A stretch of DNA of 64,000 nt from Marinomonas sp. MED121 (lineage in GTDB: Bacteria; Pseudomonadota; Gammaproteobacteria; Pseudomonadales; Marinomonadaceae): contig NZ_CH672430.1 in assembly GCF_000153025.1 (NCBI RefSeq), forward strand, positions 563,294 through 627,293, given 5' to 3'. The notes below the pieces were generated by a model that was not told the origin of the DNA, searched no databases, and saw only the letters and a program-made list of their open reading frames with translations. Below are positions 43,543 to 54,231 of the stretch, one piece after another; the stretch's first letter is position 1, and each line of letters starts with the position of its first letter. The position numbers were made by a program, and so were the translations under genes.

Positions 43543-44880
43543 ATGTTTAAAATTACTAAGGGCCTTGATCTTCCGATTAGTGGCGCTCCCAATCAAGTGA
43601 TTGAGAATGCTCCAGCAGCACGCTCTGTTGCTGTGATCGGGCCTGACTATCATGGTATGAAACCTACTATGGCAGTTGCGGTCGGAGATAAGGTGAAAAA
43701 AGGGCAATTGCTCTTTACAGATAAAAAAACTGAAGGTGTAAAATATACAGCACCTGCTGCAGGTACTATCGCAGCCATCAATCGTGGCGATAAGCGTGTA
43801 TTGCAATCAGTTGTTATTGATGTTCAAGGTGATGAGAAGGAAGAATTTGCTTCTTTTTCAGGTTCAGAGCTTAAGTCATTAGAGCGACAGGCTGTAGTAA
43901 CTAACCTTATTGATTCAGGTCTATGGACAGCATTTAGAACGCGTCCTTTTTCAAAAGTACCTGAAGTCGCATCGATTCCTAGTTCTATTTTTGTTACGGC
44001 GATGGATACCAATCCGTTAGCAGCATCTGCAGAAGTTGTTCTGGCAGATAAAGCGGAAGCTTTTGCTGATGGTTTGACTGTTTTGTCTCGTCTTACTCAA
44101 GGAAAAGTCTTTCTTTGTAAAGCGCCTGATACAAAAATTCCATCGACAACCGATGTGAGCGTACAAGAATTTGCGGGTATTCATCCAGCAGGCCTTGCGG
44201 GCACACATATACATTTTCTTGATCCTGTAAGCGATAAGAAAAGTGTTTGGTCAATCAACTATCAAGATGTTGTTGCTATTGGTAAGTTGTTTGTCACAGG
44301 TGAACTTGATGCTGAGCGCGTAATCTCTTTAGCAGGACCGCAAGTTGTTAAGCCTCGTTTAGTAAGAACACAATTAGGTGCTAACCTTGATAGTCTAACG
44401 TCAGGCGAATTACTTGAAGGTGATAACCGTATCATTTCTGGTTCTGTGCTTTCTGGTCGTAAGGCATTCGGTCCTTATGCATTCCTAGGTCGTTACCATA
44501 ATCAAGTTGTTGTGATTGCTGAAGGGCGTGAACGTCAAATGATGCACTACTTGCGCGCAGGTGTTGAAAAACACTCTGTGTTAAATGTTTTTTGGTCAAA
44601 ATTGACAGGTAAAAACAACTTCGCAATGAGTAGTACAACGAATGGTAGTGATCGTACTATGTTACCGCTAGGTCATTTTGAGCGTTTGATGCCAATGGAT
44701 ATCTTACCGACTCAATTACTAAGATCTCTGGTAGTAAAAGATACAGAACAAGCGCAATTGTTAGGTGCATTAGAATTAGACGAAGAAGATTTGTCTCTAT
44801 GTACTTATAGCTGTTCTGGTAAATTTGAATATGGCCCGATCCTTAGGGATTGCCTGACTTTGATTGAAAAAGAGGGTTGA
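43543..44880 (+). CDS. nqrA: Na+-translocating NADH:quinone reductase subunit A
   Basis: This 445-aa peripheral subunit begins [18 protein letters not shown], the family start. It carries [31 protein letters not shown] and [17 protein letters not shown]. It contributes to quinone binding of the NQR complex on the cytoplasmic side. The start at 43543 is chosen over the GTG at 43516 because it matches the conserved N-terminus. The upstream Shine-Dalgarno is weak. It leads nqrABCDEF with tight spacing. Confidence 0.96.
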   Translation: MFKITKGLDLPISGAPNQVIENAPAARSVAVIGPDYHGMKPTMAVAVGDKVKKGQLLFTDKKTEGVKYTAPAAGTIAAINRGDKRVLQSVVIDVQGDEKEEFASFSGSELKSLERQAVVTNLIDSGLWTAFRTRPFSKVPEVASIPSSIFVTAMDTNPLAASAEVVLADKAEAFADGLTVLSRLTQGKVFLCKAPDTKIPSTTDVSVQEFAGIHPAGLAGTHIHFLDPVSDKKSVWSINYQDVVAIGKLFVTGELDAERVISLAGPQVVKPRLVRTQLGANLDSLTSGELLEGDNRIISGSVLSGRKAFGPYAFLGRYHNQVVVIAEGRERQMMHYLRAGVEKHSVLNVFWSKLTGKNNFAMSSTTNGSDRTMLPLGHFERLMPMDILPTQLLRSLVVKDTEQAQLLGALELDEEDLSLCTYSCSGKFEYGPILRDCLTLIEKEG

Positions 44881-44883
44881 TTC

Positions 44884-46089
44884 ATGGGGCTTAGAAAAGT
44901 ACTTGATAAAATGGAGCCTGAATTCCATTCAGGTGGTAAATATGAAAAATGGTATGCCCTGTATGAAGCAGTGGATACTATCTTCTATCGTCCAAGCTCA
45001 GTAACGAAAGGTGGTTCTCACGTTCGTGATGCGGTTGATATGAAGCGTATTATGATCTTAGTTTGGATGTGTACCTTCCCGGCTATGTTCTTTGGTATGT
45101 ACAACATAGGTTTCCAAGCAAATACAGCGATGGATGCTATGGGTGTAACAGGTGGCGATGGTTGGCAGCATGCCATTATCGGTTCCTTGACTGGTTATGA
45201 TGCCAGCAGCCTATGGGACAATATGATTTATGGTGCCATGCACTTCTTACCTATTTACCTAGTTGCTTTTGCTGTTGGTGGATTCTGGGAAGTCTTGTTT
45301 GCTGCCGTACGTAAACACGAAGTTAACGAAGGTTTCTTTGTTACTTCTATTCTATTTGCACTGTCATTACCTGCAACTGTGCCGCTATGGCAAGTCGCTT
45401 TAGGTATTACTTTTGGTGTTGTGCTAGCGAAAGAAGTCTTTGGTGGTACAGGTAAAAACTTCCTGAACCCTGCGCTTGCTGGTCGTGCATTCTTGTTCTT
45501 CGCATATCCTGCTTCTATGTCTGGTGATGCTGTTTGGACTGCGGTTGATGGCTTCTCTGGTGCGACTGCATTGAGTGTTGTTGCTGCTGACGGTTTCCAA
45601 AATTTAGCTGCTCACGGTATTGCATGGTCTGATGCATTCTTTGGTTTTGTACAAGGCTCTATGGGTGAAACATCAACACTTGCCATTTTAATAGGTGGTA
45701 GTGCTCTGTTGATAATGCGGATAGCATCTTGGCAAATTGTTGCAGGTGTTCTGGTCGGTATGATAGCAACATCAAGTTTGCTTAATCTGATTGGCTCCGA
45801 CACAAACCCAATGTTTGCAACACCTTGGTATTGGCACTTAGTTGTCGGTGGTTTTGCCTTTGGTATGATGTTTATGGCAACTGACCCTGTGTCTGCGTCT
45901 ATGACTCAAAAAGGCAAATGGTTCTACGGCGCGTTGATCGGTCTGATGGTGGTACTGATTCGTGTAGTAAACCCTGCCTACCCAGAAGGTATGATGTTGG
46001 CGATCTTGTTTGCAAACTTGTTTGCACCATTTATCGACCATTTCATCGTCCAAGCTAACATCAGCAGGAGGAAAGCACGCAATGTCTAG
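44884..46089 (+). CDS. nqrB: NQR subunit B
   Basis: This 401-aa integral membrane subunit has about ten helices. The covalent FMN site is the Thr in SGAT ([13 protein letters not shown]), modified by ApbE. Conserved [24 protein letters not shown] precedes it. NqrB forms part of the Na+ channel and takes electrons from NqrC. It starts 3 bp after nqrA and overlaps nqrC by 8 bp. Confidence 0.97.
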   Translation: MGLRKVLDKMEPEFHSGGKYEKWYALYEAVDTIFYRPSSVTKGGSHVRDAVDMKRIMILVWMCTFPAMFFGMYNIGFQANTAMDAMGVTGGDGWQHAIIGSLTGYDASSLWDNMIYGAMHFLPIYLVAFAVGGFWEVLFAAVRKHEVNEGFFVTSILFALSLPATVPLWQVALGITFGVVLAKEVFGGTGKNFLNPALAGRAFLFFAYPASMSGDAVWTAVDGFSGATALSVVAADGFQNLAAHGIAWSDAFFGFVQGSMGETSTLAILIGGSALLIMRIASWQIVAGVLVGMIATSSLLNLIGSDTNPMFATPWYWHLVVGGFAFGMMFMATDPVSASMTQKGKWFYGALIGLMVVLIRVVNPAYPEGMMLAILFANLFAPFIDHFIVQANISRRKARNV

Positions 46090-46879
46090 TGGTAACGACA
46101 GTACTAAAAAAACAGTTCTGGTTGCGCTATCTTTGTGCCTAGTGTGCTCAGTATTTGTTGCAGCGGCGGCAGTTGGCTTAAAGTCAACTCAACAAAATAA
46201 CAAAGACCAGGATCGTAAGAAAAATATTCTTGCTGCAGCAGAGCTGCTTGATCCTACCGTGTCTATTGATACGTCTTTTGAGCAAATCGAAACTCGCATT
46301 ATAAACTTTGATACTGGTGCATTTGCATCTGAAAGTGAATTGGCATCTGCTGGAATTGATGTTGCAAGTTACGATCAAAAAGCGGCGGCGAAAGATCCTG
46401 CATTATCTGTTTCCTTAAGTGGAGAGCAAGATATTGCGAGTATCAAACGTCGTGCAAAATTCGCAACTGTTTACTTGGTTAAGCAGGGTGATGCTATCGA
46501 TAAGGTTATCTTGCCAGTTCATGGTTATGGCTTATGGTCAACCATGTATGGTTTCATGGCGCTTGAAAATGACTTTACAACCGTTGTTGGTTTTGGTTTT
46601 TATGACCAAGCTGAAACCCCTGGGCTAGGTGGTGAGGTTGATAACCCTAACTGGAAAGCACTTTGGAAAGGTAAGACTGTTTACAATGACCAAGGTGAAG
46701 CTGTGTTGAGCTTGGCAAAAGGTTCAGTTGATAAAGCAGATCCTAAAGCACAATATAAAGTTGATGGCTTATCGGGTGCGACCTTAACGAGTCGTGGTGT
46801 AACTAATCTAGTTCACTATTGGTTAGGTAACGAAGGGTTTGGTCCTTTCTTAGCAAACTTGCGTGGTGAAGGAGCTTAA
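46082..46879 (+). CDS. nqrC: NQR subunit C
   Basis: This 265-aa protein has one N-terminal helix ([25 protein letters not shown]) and a periplasmic FMN-binding domain, with the flavinylated Thr in [14 protein letters not shown]. It passes electrons between the NqrDE iron centre and NqrB. The start at 46082 follows AGGAGG, overlaps the nqrB end, and gives the family N-terminus; the frame from 46010 is an extension into nqrB. Confidence 0.96.
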   Translation: MSSGNDSTKKTVLVALSLCLVCSVFVAAAAVGLKSTQQNNKDQDRKKNILAAAELLDPTVSIDTSFEQIETRIINFDTGAFASESELASAGIDVASYDQKAAAKDPALSVSLSGEQDIASIKRRAKFATVYLVKQGDAIDKVILPVHGYGLWSTMYGFMALENDFTTVVGFGFYDQAETPGLGGEVDNPNWKALWKGKTVYNDQGEAVLSLAKGSVDKADPKAQYKVDGLSGATLTSRGVTNLVHYWLGNEGFGPFLANLRGEGA

Positions 46880-46881
46880 TT

Positions 46882-47544
46882 ATGTCTGAAGTTAAAAAGG
46901 TCTTATTTACGCCAATTTTTAACAATAACCCAATCGCACTTCAGATTCTGGGTATTTGTTCTGCTTTGGCTGTAACAAGTAGTTTAAGTGTTAGCTTTGT
47001 AATGGCGATCGCTTTAACTATGGTAACAGCGTTTTCCAACCTGTTTATCTCGATTATTCGAAGCAATATTCCAAGCAGTATTCGTATCATTGTACAAATG
47101 ATCATTATTGCATCCTTGGTTATTGTGGTTGATCAGGTATTGAAAGCCTTTGCTTATGAAATCTCTAAGCAGCTTTCTGTGTTTGTTGGTTTGATTATCA
47201 CAAACTGTATCGTAATGGGTCGTGCTGAAGCCTACGCTATGAAAAATGGCCCAGTTATGAGCTTTATCGATGGTATCGGTAATGGTCTTGGCTACAGTAT
47301 TATGCTTATCATTGTTGCTTTCTTCCGTGAGTTGCTTGGTGCAGGTAAGTTATTTGGTGTGGAAATCTTTACCACAGTACAGAATGGCGGTTGGTATCAG
47401 CCAAACGGCTTGATGTTGCTACCACCTAGTGCTTTCTTTGTGATTGGTTTGGTTATTTGGGCGCTACGTGCTTGGAAATCTGATCAAGTTGAAGAGGCTG
47501 ATTTCAAAATTGTTGCCAATTCTAAAGCGCAGGAGGCTCTATAA
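46882..47544 (+). CDS. nqrD: NQR subunit D
   Basis: This 220-aa integral membrane subunit of the NqrD/RnfE family has six helices and carries the conserved Cys in [17 protein letters not shown] helices and in [17 protein letters not shown]. With NqrE it holds the intramembrane iron site. It shares a base with the nqrE start (stop/start overlap), so translation is coupled. Confidence 0.96.
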   Translation: MSEVKKVLFTPIFNNNPIALQILGICSALAVTSSLSVSFVMAIALTMVTAFSNLFISIIRSNIPSSIRIIVQMIIIASLVIVVDQVLKAFAYEISKQLSVFVGLIITNCIVMGRAEAYAMKNGPVMSFIDGIGNGLGYSIMLIIVAFFRELLGAGKLFGVEIFTTVQNGGWYQPNGLMLLPPSAFFVIGLVIWALRAWKSDQVEEADFKIVANSKAQEAL

Positions 47545-48152
47545 TGGAACATTATATTAGCTTATTTATTAAGGCTGTTTTTGTTGAGAATATGGCATTA
47601 GCCTTCTTCTTGGGTATGTGTACTTTCTTGGCTTTGTCCAAAAAAGTTGAAACTGCCATTGGCCTTGGTATCGCAGTTGTTGTTGTATTGGCAATCACTG
47701 TTCCTCTTAACAACCTTATCTACACTAACTTGTTAGCTGATGGGGCGCTTGAGTGGGCTGGTCTTCCTGGTGTTGATCTAAGTTTCCTTGGTCTATTGAG
47801 TTATATCGGGGTTATCGCTGCTGCGGTACAGATCCTCGAGATGTTGCTCGATAAATACATGCCTGCGTTATATAACGCCTTGGGTGTATTTCTACCTTTG
47901 ATTACAGTGAACTGTGCCATCATGGGTGCATCATTGTTCATGGTAGAGCGTGACTACAACTTTGGTGAAAGTGTTGTCTATGGCGTAGGTGCTGGTGTTG
48001 GTTGGGCGCTTGCAATTGCAGCATTAGCTGGGATTCGTGAGAAGCTTAAATACTCTGATGTACCTGTTGGTCTTCGTGGTTTAGGGATTACCTTTATCAC
48101 AGTGGGACTAATGAGTTTGGGCTTCATGTCATTCTCGGGTGTTCAGCTTTAA
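47544..48152 (+). CDS. nqrE: NQR subunit E
   Basis: This 202-aa membrane subunit of the NqrE/RnfA family, six helices, has the conserved [22 protein letters not shown] and [11 protein letters not shown], whose cysteines bind iron with NqrD. It overlaps nqrD by one base and precedes nqrF by 39 bp. Confidence 0.97.
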   Translation: MEHYISLFIKAVFVENMALAFFLGMCTFLALSKKVETAIGLGIAVVVVLAITVPLNNLIYTNLLADGALEWAGLPGVDLSFLGLLSYIGVIAAAVQILEMLLDKYMPALYNALGVFLPLITVNCAIMGASLFMVERDYNFGESVVYGVGAGVGWALAIAALAGIREKLKYSDVPVGLRGLGITFITVGLMSLGFMSFSGVQL

Positions 48153-48191
48153 TTGGCTGGCCAAGAATAACCAAGAATAAGGTTTAAATAG

Positions 48192-49418
48192 ATGCTGAAC
48201 TTAGAAATCATTCTAGGTGTGGTGATGTTCACAGCAATCGTATTGGCGTTAGTAGCTATCATCTTGGTAGCTCGCGCACGATTAGTGAGTTCTGGTGACA
48301 TCACGATACGACTAAATGGCGAAAAAGAAATTAAAGTAGCGGCAGGCGGTAAATTGCTGCAAACACTGGCTGAGAGTGGCGTATTCTTGTCATCAGCTTG
48401 TGGTGGCGGTGGTACTTGTGCCCAGTGTAAATGTAAGGTGCTTGATGGCGGCGGCTCTATGCTAGCAACTGAAGCGTCTCACTTTACACGTCGTGAAGAA
48501 AAAGAAGGTCTTCGCTTATCATGTCAGGTTGCTGTTAAGCAAGACATGGAAGTTGAAGTGCCTGAAGAAGTCTTTGGTGTTAAGGCTTGGGATTGTACTG
48601 TTGAGTCTAACCCTAACTTAGCAACCTTTATTAAAGAATTAACATTGAAATTGCCTGAAGGTGAGAATGTTGATTTCCGTGCCGGTGGTTATGTGCAGCT
48701 GGAAGCACCAGCCCATACTGTGCACTATAAAGACTTTGATATTGAAGAAGAATATCGTGGAGATTGGGATAAGTTTAATTTGTGGAAGTTTACTTCTACA
48801 GTCACTGAGCCTGTCATCCGTGCTTACTCAATGGCTAACTATCCTGAAGAAAAAGGTTTGGTTAAGTTTAATATACGTATTGCTTCACCGCCTCCAGGCA
48901 AAGATGAATTGCCACCAGGTCAAATGTCTTCTTACGTATTCAGCCTTAAGCCAGGTGATACAATTAAAGTATACGGTCCGTTTGGTGAGTTCTTCGCTAA
49001 AGATACTGATGCTGAGATGGTATTCATTGGTGGTGGTGCAGGTATGGCGCCAATGCGTTCTCATATCTTTGACCAGCTTAAGCGTCTGAAATCTACTCGT
49101 AAAATGTCATTCTGGTACGGAGCTCGTAGTTTGCGTGAAGCTTTCTACAACGAAGAATATGACATGCTACAAGACGAAAATGAGAACTTTAAGTGGCATC
49201 TTGCCCTTTCTGACCCTCAGCCTGAAGATAATTGGGAAGGCTATCAAGGCTTTATTCATAATGTACTTTATGAAAACTACTTGAAAGACCATCCAGCACC
49301 TGAAGATTGTGAATTCTACATGTGTGGGCCGCCAATGATGAACCAGGCGGTAGTACAGATGTTGCTTGACTTAGGTGTCGAGAATGAAAATATCTTACTA
49401 GATGACTTTGGTGGTTAA
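48192..49418 (+). CDS. nqrF: NQR subunit F, NADH dehydrogenase
   Basis: This 408-aa protein has an N-terminal helix, a 2Fe-2S ferredoxin domain ([13 protein letters not shown] and LSCQVAV give the four cysteines), then FAD-binding RAYSMANYP and NADH-binding [13 protein letters not shown] and [15 protein letters not shown]. It accepts electrons from NADH at the cytoplasmic face. It ends with IDLDDFGG-type residues (LLDDFGG). An intrinsic terminator lies 15 bp after its stop. Confidence 0.97.
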   Translation: MLNLEIILGVVMFTAIVLALVAIILVARARLVSSGDITIRLNGEKEIKVAAGGKLLQTLAESGVFLSSACGGGGTCAQCKCKVLDGGGSMLATEASHFTRREEKEGLRLSCQVAVKQDMEVEVPEEVFGVKAWDCTVESNPNLATFIKELTLKLPEGENVDFRAGGYVQLEAPAHTVHYKDFDIEEEYRGDWDKFNLWKFTSTVTEPVIRAYSMANYPEEKGLVKFNIRIASPPPGKDELPPGQMSSYVFSLKPGDTIKVYGPFGEFFAKDTDAEMVFIGGGAGMAPMRSHIFDQLKRLKSTRKMSFWYGARSLREAFYNEEYDMLQDENENFKWHLALSDPQPEDNWEGYQGFIHNVLYENYLKDHPAPEDCEFYMCGPPMMNQAVVQMLLDLGVENENILLDDFGG

Positions 49419-49432
49419 ACTACCTAGTTGAT

Positions 49433-49458
49433 AAAGACCCACCGATTGGTGGGTCTTT
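49433..49458 (+). terminator. Intrinsic terminator after nqrF
   Basis: AAAGACCCACC and GGTGGGTCTTT form a perfect 11-bp stem around GATT, with a T tail on the plus strand. It may lower apbE-nqrM expression relative to nqrA-F. Confidence 0.9.
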
Positions 49459-49482
49459 ATTTTTAATGCATTAGAATATCAA

Positions 49483-50511
49483 ATGAAGTTTATGCCTAAA
49501 AAATATGTCTTAATTGCGGGTGTAGTGATAATTCTCGCAATCGTTGTTAAAGCATTTTCCTTTACGCCTGAATTGGTAAGTTTCTCTGGTCCTACTATGG
49601 GAACCACTTATACGGTAAAATTTTATACCAATGAGGACATGGACTCAGCATGGCAATATAAAGATGATGTCGATAGGGTTTTAGTTCGTATTAATGAGCT
49701 TATGTCTACATATGACTCTCAGTCAGAGCTTTCACTATTTAATCAAACTAGTGTGAATAAAGAGGTGAGGGTTTCAACAGAGTTAGCTTATGTTATCGAT
49801 CAAGCGCTTATGATTAGCAAAATGTCTAAAGGTGAATATGATATCACTGTGGGACCTTTAGTTAATTTGTGGGGATTTGGTCCAGGTAAAAAAACGGATA
49901 CTGTGCCTAGTGTAGATGATATTGCGATCGCAAAACAAAAAGTAGGCTTTTCAGCGATAGCGTTATCTGAGCAGACGTTGTCGAAAGCAAAAGATGTTTA
50001 TATAGATTTATCATCTATTGCCAAAGGATATGGTGTAGATGCGGTTGCACAAAAGCTTGAGCGACTAGGCATTGACTCTTACCTAGTTGAAGTGGGTGGA
50101 GAAATAGTTGCAAAAGGTACTAAACCTGATGGTGAACCATGGCGTGTGGCGGTAGAAAGTCCTAATGGTGGCCATAGTGTTGCGCAAAAAGTAGTTGAAT
50201 TGGCTGATGTTGCCATTGCGACTTCTGGTGACTACCGTAATTATTTTGAAAGAGATGGTGTGCGCTATTCACATACTATTAATCCAAAAACGGGTAAACC
50301 AATAACCCATAGATTAGTATCTGTTACAGTGATAGAAAAAAATGCCACATTAGCAGATGGCCTTGCAACAGCGATAACAGTATTAGGGCCTGAAAAAGGC
50401 TTAGCGTTTGCAGAAGAAAATGGGCTTGCTGTTTATATGTTGGTAAAAGAGAATTTAGGCTTTGTAGAGCAGTATTCAAAGGCGTTTGAGCCTTATTTAA
50501 GCGTCCAATAA
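49483..50511 (+). CDS. apbE: FAD:protein FMN transferase ApbE
   Basis: This 342-aa protein has FSGPTMGTTYTVKFY, GPLVNLWGFGP, IDLSSIAKGYGVD and EVGGEIVAKG, and the metal-binding SHTINPKTGKP region of ApbE. It attaches FMN to Thr of NqrB and NqrC. The N-terminus is one uncleaved-looking transmembrane helix (KYVLIAGVVIILAIVVKAFSF) with no lipobox cysteine, so it is anchored by that helix and faces the periplasm, unlike the lipoprotein ApbE of several relatives. It lies 64 bp after nqrF, past a terminator. Confidence 0.95.
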   Translation: MKFMPKKYVLIAGVVIILAIVVKAFSFTPELVSFSGPTMGTTYTVKFYTNEDMDSAWQYKDDVDRVLVRINELMSTYDSQSELSLFNQTSVNKEVRVSTELAYVIDQALMISKMSKGEYDITVGPLVNLWGFGPGKKTDTVPSVDDIAIAKQKVGFSAIALSEQTLSKAKDVYIDLSSIAKGYGVDAVAQKLERLGIDSYLVEVGGEIVAKGTKPDGEPWRVAVESPNGGHSVAQKVVELADVAIATSGDYRNYFERDGVRYSHTINPKTGKPITHRLVSVTVIEKNATLADGLATAITVLGPEKGLAFAEENGLAVYMLVKENLGFVEQYSKAFEPYLSVQ

Positions 50512-50542
50512 GTTTTTAATTTAAGAAATGTGAGGTGATTCT

Positions 50543-50776
50543 ATGCTTACTATCGTGTTGGCATTTGTCGTGATGTTGCTACTTGTTACTGCAATGGCAG
50601 TAGGTGTACTGATGGGGCGCAAGCCTATTTCAGGTTCTTGCGGAGGCATGAGCGCATTAGGTATGGAAGTTGCCTGTGATATTTGCGGTGGCGACAAAGG
50701 AAAGTGTGACGAAGAGAATAAAAGTGTAGCTGCAACTGTTCAGTCTGATGATCAGTTTTATGATGCGTCTAAGTAA
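50543..50776 (+). CDS. nqrM: NQR maturation protein NqrM (DUF539)
   Basis: This 77-aa protein has one N-terminal helix and the four-cysteine DUF539 signature: SCGGMSALGMEVACDICGGDKGKCDEENK. NqrM is needed to insert the iron centre into NqrD/E. Position directly after apbE in the nqr cluster and length match. AGGTGA precedes the ATG. It is followed by sthA after 19 bp. Confidence 0.95.
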   Translation: MLTIVLAFVVMLLLVTAMAVGVLMGRKPISGSCGGMSALGMEVACDICGGDKGKCDEENKSVAATVQSDDQFYDASK

Positions 50777-50795
50777 ATAACGATAAGGGGATACT

Positions 50796-52187
50796 ATGAC
50801 AACTAGGCATTATGATGTCGTGGTTTTAGGTACGGGGCCTGCGGGTGAATCCGCTGCAATGAATGCAGCCAAGGCAGGTAAAAGAGTTGCTGTCATTGAA
50901 GCAAGTGATCAGGTTGGCGGGAGTTGTACTCACTTAGGCACCATTCCTTCAAAAGCATTAAGACATGCGGTTAAGGAAATCATTGTTTTTAATACCAACC
51001 CTATGTTCCGTGATATTGGGGAGCCACGTTGGTTCTCTTTCCCTAAGGTTTTAAAGCGTGCTAATAAAGTTATTGATAAGCAGGTAAAAAGCCGTACCGA
51101 ATATTATGCCCGTAATCGAATCGATATTTATTTTGGTCGTGGCAAATTTAAAGATGCCAATACTATTGAAGTGGCGACTGAGCAGGGACCTGAGCTGCTT
51201 GGGGCAGAAAAAATTGTTATAGCAACAGGCTCTAGACCTTATCGCCCTGCTGATATTGATTTTGATCACCCACGAATTTATTGTTCAGACACTGTTTTAA
51301 GTCTAAACCACACTCCTCGTACGATTATTATTTATGGTGCAGGTGTCATTGGTTGTGAATATGCGTCTATCTTCTGTGGTTTGGGTGTAAGGGTCGAACT
51401 CATTAACCCTGGTCCAAAACTACTTAGTTTCTTGGATGATGAGATTACTGATGCGCTAAGTTATCACTTGCGTGATAACGGGGTTCTAATTCGTCATAAT
51501 GAATCTTATGAAAGAATTGAAAGTACCGACCGTGGTGTGATTATGCATCTTAAATCAGGTAAGAAAATGCGCGCTGACGCTTTCTTGTTCTGTAATGGTC
51601 GTTCTGGTAATACTGATGATATGGGACTTGATGATGTTGGTATTGAAGCGAATAGTCGTGGCCAATTAGCGGTTAAAGATAGCTATCAAACCTCTGTCGA
51701 ACATATTTATGCCGCTGGTGATGTCATTGGCTGGCCAAGTCTTGCAAGTGCTGCTTATGATCAAGGGCGCTCAGTTGCTGCTAATATGTATGGTCTTGAA
51801 GGTGGACACTTTATCAGTGAAGTACCGACTGGTATTTATACCATTCCTGAAATCAGCTCTATTGGTAAGAACGAAGCTGAATTGACCGCTGAAAAAGTGC
51901 CTTATGAAGTGGGCAGGGCTTTCTTCAAGCATACTGCACGAGCTCAAATTACCAACGAAGGTGTTGGTATGTTGAAGATCTTGTTCCATCGTGAAACCCT
52001 TGAGTTGTTGGGTATTCACTGTTTTGGTGACCAAGCATCTGAGATTGTGCACATCGGCCAAGCTATTATGAAGCAGGAAGGTGATGCTAACTCGCTTAAG
52101 TATTTCTTGAATACCACCTTTAACTATCCAACCATGGCAGAAGCCTATCGTGTTGCTGCATTAAATGGCTTTAACCGTGTTTTTTAA
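50796..52187 (+). CDS. sthA: Soluble pyridine nucleotide transhydrogenase
   Basis: This 463-aa flavoprotein of the disulphide reductase family has the FAD motif [28 protein letters not shown] and [17 protein letters not shown]. As in SthA the second redox Cys is absent and a Thr/Ile stretch replaces it, so it is not a lipoamide or glutathione reductase. It has an NAD motif [16 protein letters not shown] and the dimer interface at the end. It moves hydride between NADPH and NAD+. It lies 19 bp after nqrM in the same orientation; a terminator follows. Confidence 0.95.
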   Translation: MTTRHYDVVVLGTGPAGESAAMNAAKAGKRVAVIEASDQVGGSCTHLGTIPSKALRHAVKEIIVFNTNPMFRDIGEPRWFSFPKVLKRANKVIDKQVKSRTEYYARNRIDIYFGRGKFKDANTIEVATEQGPELLGAEKIVIATGSRPYRPADIDFDHPRIYCSDTVLSLNHTPRTIIIYGAGVIGCEYASIFCGLGVRVELINPGPKLLSFLDDEITDALSYHLRDNGVLIRHNESYERIESTDRGVIMHLKSGKKMRADAFLFCNGRSGNTDDMGLDDVGIEANSRGQLAVKDSYQTSVEHIYAAGDVIGWPSLASAAYDQGRSVAANMYGLEGGHFISEVPTGIYTIPEISSIGKNEAELTAEKVPYEVGRAFFKHTARAQITNEGVGMLKILFHRETLELLGIHCFGDQASEIVHIGQAIMKQEGDANSLKYFLNTTFNYPTMAEAYRVAALNGFNRVF

Positions 52188-52217
52188 TGGGTTAATTTGC
52201 TAGTTAAAGTGAGACAT

Positions 52218-52244
52218 AAAAAAAGCGCCATTGGCGCTTTTTTT
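52218..52244. terminator. Intrinsic terminator after sthA
   Basis: AAAAAAAGCGCC and GGCGCTTTTTTT form a perfect stem around ATT. It also serves the converging hpt gene on the minus strand. Confidence 0.93.
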
Positions 52245-52277
52245 ATGTCTGTATTCTGAGCAAAATTAACTAAAAGT

Positions 52278-52829
52278 TTAGCTTCCTTTTACTGCATAGA
52301 TACCAGGCAAATTTCGAAAATACCCTTTGTAGTCCATGCCGTAGCCAAATAAGAATCTATCGTCTACATCTATGCCGACATAATCTGGGCGCATTTCAAC
52401 TTTTCTGTCATGTAACTTATTAATAATGGTTGCGCTATAAACTTTTGCAGCACCATGGTTTTTAAACCAATCAATGATGGATTTTAAGGTGTGTCCTTGA
52501 TCAAAAATATCATCTATGACTAATACTTCTCTGTTTTCAAGTTCTGATTGTGGATAGCACAACCATTTTAGCGCATCCCCTTGAGTTTCCATGCCATAAC
52601 GTGTGGCATGGATAAAGTCTATTTCTAAAGGAAAGCGTAATCTTTGTAGTAAAGCGGAACCAGGAACTAAGGCGCCATTCATAACGCAAACAACAAGTGG
52701 TAATTTATCCCTTAAATCTTCGCTGATATTACTCGCCATTTTATCGAGAATATTATTTAGTTGTGCTTCATCAACTAGGCAATCGGCTTCGCTTAATACC
52801 GTATTTAATTGTTCAATTTTAGTTTTCAT
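52278..52829 (-). CDS. hpt: Hypoxanthine-guanine phosphoribosyltransferase
   Basis: This 183-aa type I PRTase has the PRPP motif VLVIDDIFDQGHTLKSI, VVCVMNGALVPGSALLQRL and the purine site with VDVDDRFLFGYGMDYKG. It salvages hypoxanthine and/or guanine to IMP/GMP. It converges with sthA and follows the YihY gene by 30 bp on the same strand, so the two may share a transcript. Confidence 0.9.
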   Translation of the reverse strand: MKTKIEQLNTVLSEADCLVDEAQLNNILDKMASNISEDLRDKLPLVVCVMNGALVPGSALLQRLRFPLEIDFIHATRYGMETQGDALKWLCYPQSELENREVLVIDDIFDQGHTLKSIIDWFKNHGAAKVYSATIINKLHDRKVEMRPDYVGIDVDDRFLFGYGMDYKGYFRNLPGIYAVKGS

Positions 52830-52859
52830 TTAACCTAACTCTATGGGTTTTTGCGCAGT

Positions 52860-53696
52860 TTACAGTATGTGGGGGTCTTTGCTAAGACTTTGTTTATGTA
52901 AGGCTGCATTTAAACAGGCCGAGGCTAGCACTATGCTCCAGCTTATTTGAAGCCAAATTATGAGTGTGGGTAATGCGGCAAATGCACCATAAATAATTTG
53001 GTAATTTGCAAAGAGTTGTGCAAAAGAGGTGAAAATATAATTACTAATACTGAGTATAAGCGTACCAATAAATGTTGATAGTGCCGTTAGCTTGATCTCA
53101 GTGTTGGTATTCGGGGTTAGATAATTAAAAGTAAAAAGGAGTAAGAAATATAAAATAAAAGAGCTTAGGTTTGCCAAATGACCTAAAAATTCTGCAATTT
53201 CGATACCTTGCCATTTTAATGTTAATAAGGTCGCATAAATGCTTAGGCCTAGCCCAAGTAATATGGGGCCCAAAGTAAGCATGGCCCAGTAAGTGAGTAA
53301 TCTCTCTTTAAGGTTTCTGCATTGTTTAATTTGCCAGATAGATTGTATCGCTTGCTCACAACTATTTAATAATAGAAGTGCCGTTAAAATTAAAATCGCA
53401 ATGCCAAGAATAGGTAAGTTTTTAGCATGATCTGAAAAGCTAATTAAATAGGGTAGTATCACCTCACTACTACCGGGTGCGAGATGCTTTTCTAATAAAC
53501 TAACCATATTGGCTTGCATTGTTTTGAGTGTAGGGGTGAAGCCTAGTATGCCCATTATAATGGTGATAATAGGTACTGCAGCGAGAAGGCTGGCGAGAGT
53601 GAGTTGATAAACACGTAAAGAGGCATTGGCTTGCTTAAAAAGCGTTATGCTAATTTTGAGCTGCTTTATAAGGTTTGTCGTAACTGGATTAAGCAT
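52860..53696 (-). CDS. YihY/BrkB-family inner-membrane protein
   Basis: This 278-aa protein has about six hydrophobic segments. Its layout fits the YihY/BrkB (formerly RNase BN) family: N-terminal amphipathic part ASLRVYQLTLASLLAAVPIITIIMGILGF, then ILILTALLLLNSCEQAIQSIWQIKQCRNLKERLLTYWAMLTLGPILLGLGLS, and a closing IYGAFAALPTLIIWLQISWSIVLASACLNAAL. The family function is unknown. It is upstream of hpt on the minus strand and divergent from the tRNA-Arg. Confidence 0.88.
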   Translation of the reverse strand: MLNPVTTNLIKQLKISITLFKQANASLRVYQLTLASLLAAVPIITIIMGILGFTPTLKTMQANMVSLLEKHLAPGSSEVILPYLISFSDHAKNLPILGIAILILTALLLLNSCEQAIQSIWQIKQCRNLKERLLTYWAMLTLGPILLGLGLSIYATLLTLKWQGIEIAEFLGHLANLSSFILYFLLLFTFNYLTPNTNTEIKLTALSTFIGTLILSISNYIFTSFAQLFANYQIIYGAFAALPTLIIWLQISWSIVLASACLNAALHKQSLSKDPHIL

Positions 53697-54035
53697 TTGA
53701 AAGCCTTTAAGTAGGTGAACTTTTGATCAGTCAGTTTGTTGTGATTATAAAATGGCTTAGCGTTACGCATATTTATGATTTTATTTGTTTTTTTCAATTT
53801 ATTTAAGTCTGTAAGCGTTGCGCCCAGTATAAGCTTCTTGTATTATGCCTCGCATCTTTTTTAGCGGTAATTTCTGCACATTTTTTACATAAAACCCAGT
53901 TTTTGATCAAAAAATAGCAGATTGTAATGAGCATATTGATGTTTTGACTCAAAATGTCTAGCTTTTTATAAGGACCCTGTTGACGCAGGCGTTAGCTTCC
54001 CTATAATAGCCCACCACGAAAAAGCAATGAGTAAT
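53697..54035. other. 339-bp spacer with tRNA-Arg promoter
   Basis: The region has no ORF. It holds the promoter of tRNA-Arg (TTGACG at 53980-53985, TATAAT at 54002-54007) and presumably that of the YihY gene on the other strand. The rest is AT-rich and I recognise nothing more. Confidence 0.5.
53980..54007 (+). promoter_or_regulatory. Sigma-70 promoter of tRNA-Arg
   Basis: TTGACG, a 16-bp spacer and a perfect TATAAT lie 29 bp ahead of the mature tRNA 5' end. A G/C-rich AGCCCACC stretch follows the -10 element, reminiscent of stringent discriminators. Confidence 0.85.
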
Positions 54036-54112
54036 GCGCCTGTAGCTCAGTTGGATAGAGCATCCGCCTTCTAAGCGGAGGGCCAGGGGTTCGAATCCCT
54101 TCAGGCGCGCCA
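54036..54112 (+). tRNA. tRNA-Arg (TCT anticodon)
   Basis: The 77-nt cloverleaf has acceptor arms GCGCCTG/CAGGCGC, D arm with GCTCAGTTGGATAGAGC, anticodon stem TCCGC/GCGGA with loop CTTCTAA (anticodon TCT, reading AGA), and T arm with GGTTCGAATCC. Discriminator G and CCA are encoded. It is preceded by a consensus sigma-70 promoter. The trigger factor gene begins 119 bp later with no strong terminator between. Confidence 0.98.
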
Positions 54113-54231
54113 TTCATCTCATTGTTAATAATCAACTTAATTTTTTAAGCTTTGCTGTCAAAAGTTGCTTGTATATCGATATCTTTTCATTGGTATTCGA
54201 CAAGGATAGCAAGGTTCCCAAGGGGAGTTAT

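Noticed and set aside
43461..43550. 29-codon leader ORF before nqrA as a real peptide gene
   Set aside because: No ribosome-binding site precedes its ATG; kept only as a regulatory possibility in the findings.
43435..43806. 123-aa ORF antisense to nqrA
   Set aside because: Shadow of the strongly conserved nqrA frame with no start signals.
50796..52187. Dihydrolipoamide or mercuric reductase for this flavoprotein
   Set aside because: The second redox-active Cys is missing in [11 protein letters not shown], which is the SthA pattern.
54169..54231. N-terminal extension of trigger factor
   Set aside because: Not part of the family N-terminus; AAGGGGAG directly precedes the ATG at 54232.
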